This document shows positions 63,550 to 64,000 of a stretch of DNA of 64,000 bases, piece by piece (position 1 is the stretch's first letter; the number at the start of each line of letters is the position of its first letter). Both the position numbers and the translations under genes were made by a program. This stretch comes from JANOYJ01 sp963792485. Its GTDB lineage: Bacteria; Pseudomonadota; Alphaproteobacteria; Rhizobiales; Rhizobiaceae. The notes below the pieces were generated by a model, which saw only the letters and a list, made by a program, of their open reading frames with translations, was not told where the DNA came from and ran no database searches. The DNA lies in the NCBI GenBank assembly GCA_963792485.1, contig CAWBWL010000003.1, positions 1-64,000 of the forward strand, read 5' to 3'.

Positions 63550-64000
63550 ATGAGCAGTGTGACACTGAGACAGGTGCGCAAGGCGTTTGGCGCGCATGAA
63601 GTGATCAAAGGCGTTGATTTCGACATCGAGCCCGGCGAATTTATTGTCTTCGTCGGCCCCTCCGGCTGCGGCAAGTCCACTTTGCTGCGCATGATCGCCG
63701 GGCTTGAGGAGGTCACGTCAGGCGACCTTTCCATTGGCGGCAGGCGGATGAATGACGTCGATCCATCCGAGCGCGGCATCGCCATGGTGTTCCAGTCCTA
63801 TGCGCTCTACCCGCATTTGACTGTGCGCGAGAACATGGGCTTTGCGCTGCGCTTTGCCAAAAAGCCCAAGGACGAAATTGAGAGGCAGGTTCTGGAGGCG
63901 GCGCGGATTCTTGAACTGGAGCCGCTCCTTGATCGCAAGCCCGGACAATTGTCAGGGGGACAGCGACAGCGTGTTGCCATTGGCCGCGCGATCGTGCGTC
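63550..64000 (+). CDS. Carbohydrate ABC importer ATP-binding protein, cut by the window end
   Basis: The first 150 residues of a MalK/UgpC-type ATPase: SVTLRQVRKAFGAHEVIKGV, Walker A GPSGCGKSTLLRMIAG, Q-loop AMVFQSYALYPHLTVRENMGF, and signature LSGGQRQRVAIGRAIVR at the window edge. Walker B and the C-terminal regulatory domain are outside. It starts 19 bp after the second permease. Confidence 0.95.
   Translation, partial: MSSVTLRQVRKAFGAHEVIKGVDFDIEPGEFIVFVGPSGCGKSTLLRMIAGLEEVTSGDLSIGGRRMNDVDPSERGIAMVFQSYALYPHLTVRENMGFALRFAKKPKDEIERQVLEAARILELEPLLDRKPGQLSGGQRQRVAIGRAIVR

Noticed and set aside
1..64000. CRISPR arrays, prophage, insertion sequences or a replication origin
   Set aside because: I saw no evenly spaced direct repeats, no transposase or integrase motifs, and no cluster of DnaA boxes.

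Overview
The window is a GC-rich (about 60%) chromosomal segment from an alphaproteobacterium, most likely of the order Hyphomicrobiales (Rhizobiales). The evidence is gene order rather than any single marker: gpmA-dapB beside a tRNA-Leu, uppP beside an FzlA-like GST and queG, the block hisB-DUF2628-hisH-hisA-hisF-hisE-coaA next to hslV, and rimP-nusA-ylxR-infB-rbfA-truB followed by rpsO-pnp. Short intergenic palindromes like those of rhizobia are also present.

Layout. 1-15 kb is core metabolism: tRNA-Leu(CAG), gpmA, dapB, glk, mepA, an SDR-type epimerase, queG, an FzlA-like protein, uppP, a trans-3-hydroxyproline dehydratase, dut, arfB, alkB, coaA and the his block. The his block is interrupted by a Uma2 nuclease gene. 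A Phd/VapC-type toxin-antitoxin pair lies between hisB and hslV. 17-28 kb is accessory: a minus-strand operon for a THI5-like ABC importer, dihydropyrimidinase, a carbamoyl-amide hydrolase, a GNAT and an omega-amino-acid:pyruvate transaminase, divergent from a RutR-type TetR regulator. Together this reads as reductive pyrimidine catabolism to beta-alanine. 28.6-37.4 kb is assimilatory nitrate use (nrtA-nrtB-nrtD-nirB-nirD-nasA) behind a sigma-54 type promoter, with the remnant of a protein kinase upstream. 38-41.5 kb holds a CapD/WbpM-type dehydratase and an MDR oxidoreductase. 41.8-48.9 kb is the rimP-truB translation operon. 48.9-53.3 kb holds NhaD and NhaA antiporters, a decayed EF-G fragment and a BrnT/BrnA-like pair. 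53.4-57.2 kb holds rpsO, pnp and rsmC. 57-60.4 kb holds two tandem membrane GGDEF-EAL proteins. 60.5-64 kb is a carbohydrate ABC importer that runs off the end.

Data quality matters for any reader. At least fourteen genes carry frame breaks. In almost every case where I could align the reading frames by eye, the break is cured by removing one base, so the changes are insertions. They hit core genes such as pnp, queG, coaA and hisE, and flanking residues stay conserved. I read most of these as uncorrected insertion errors in the assembly, not gene decay. Three loci look truly decayed because sequence is missing or displaced: the EF-G fragment, the kinase remnant, and possibly the DUF559 gene.

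I did not find a convincing wholly new system. The best leads are the RutR-type operator controlling a reductive pyrimidine operon, the palindrome families confined to 17-31.5 kb, the fused DUF2628-HisH frame, the Uma2 gene coupled to hisF, and the EF-G fragment beside a toxin-antitoxin pair.
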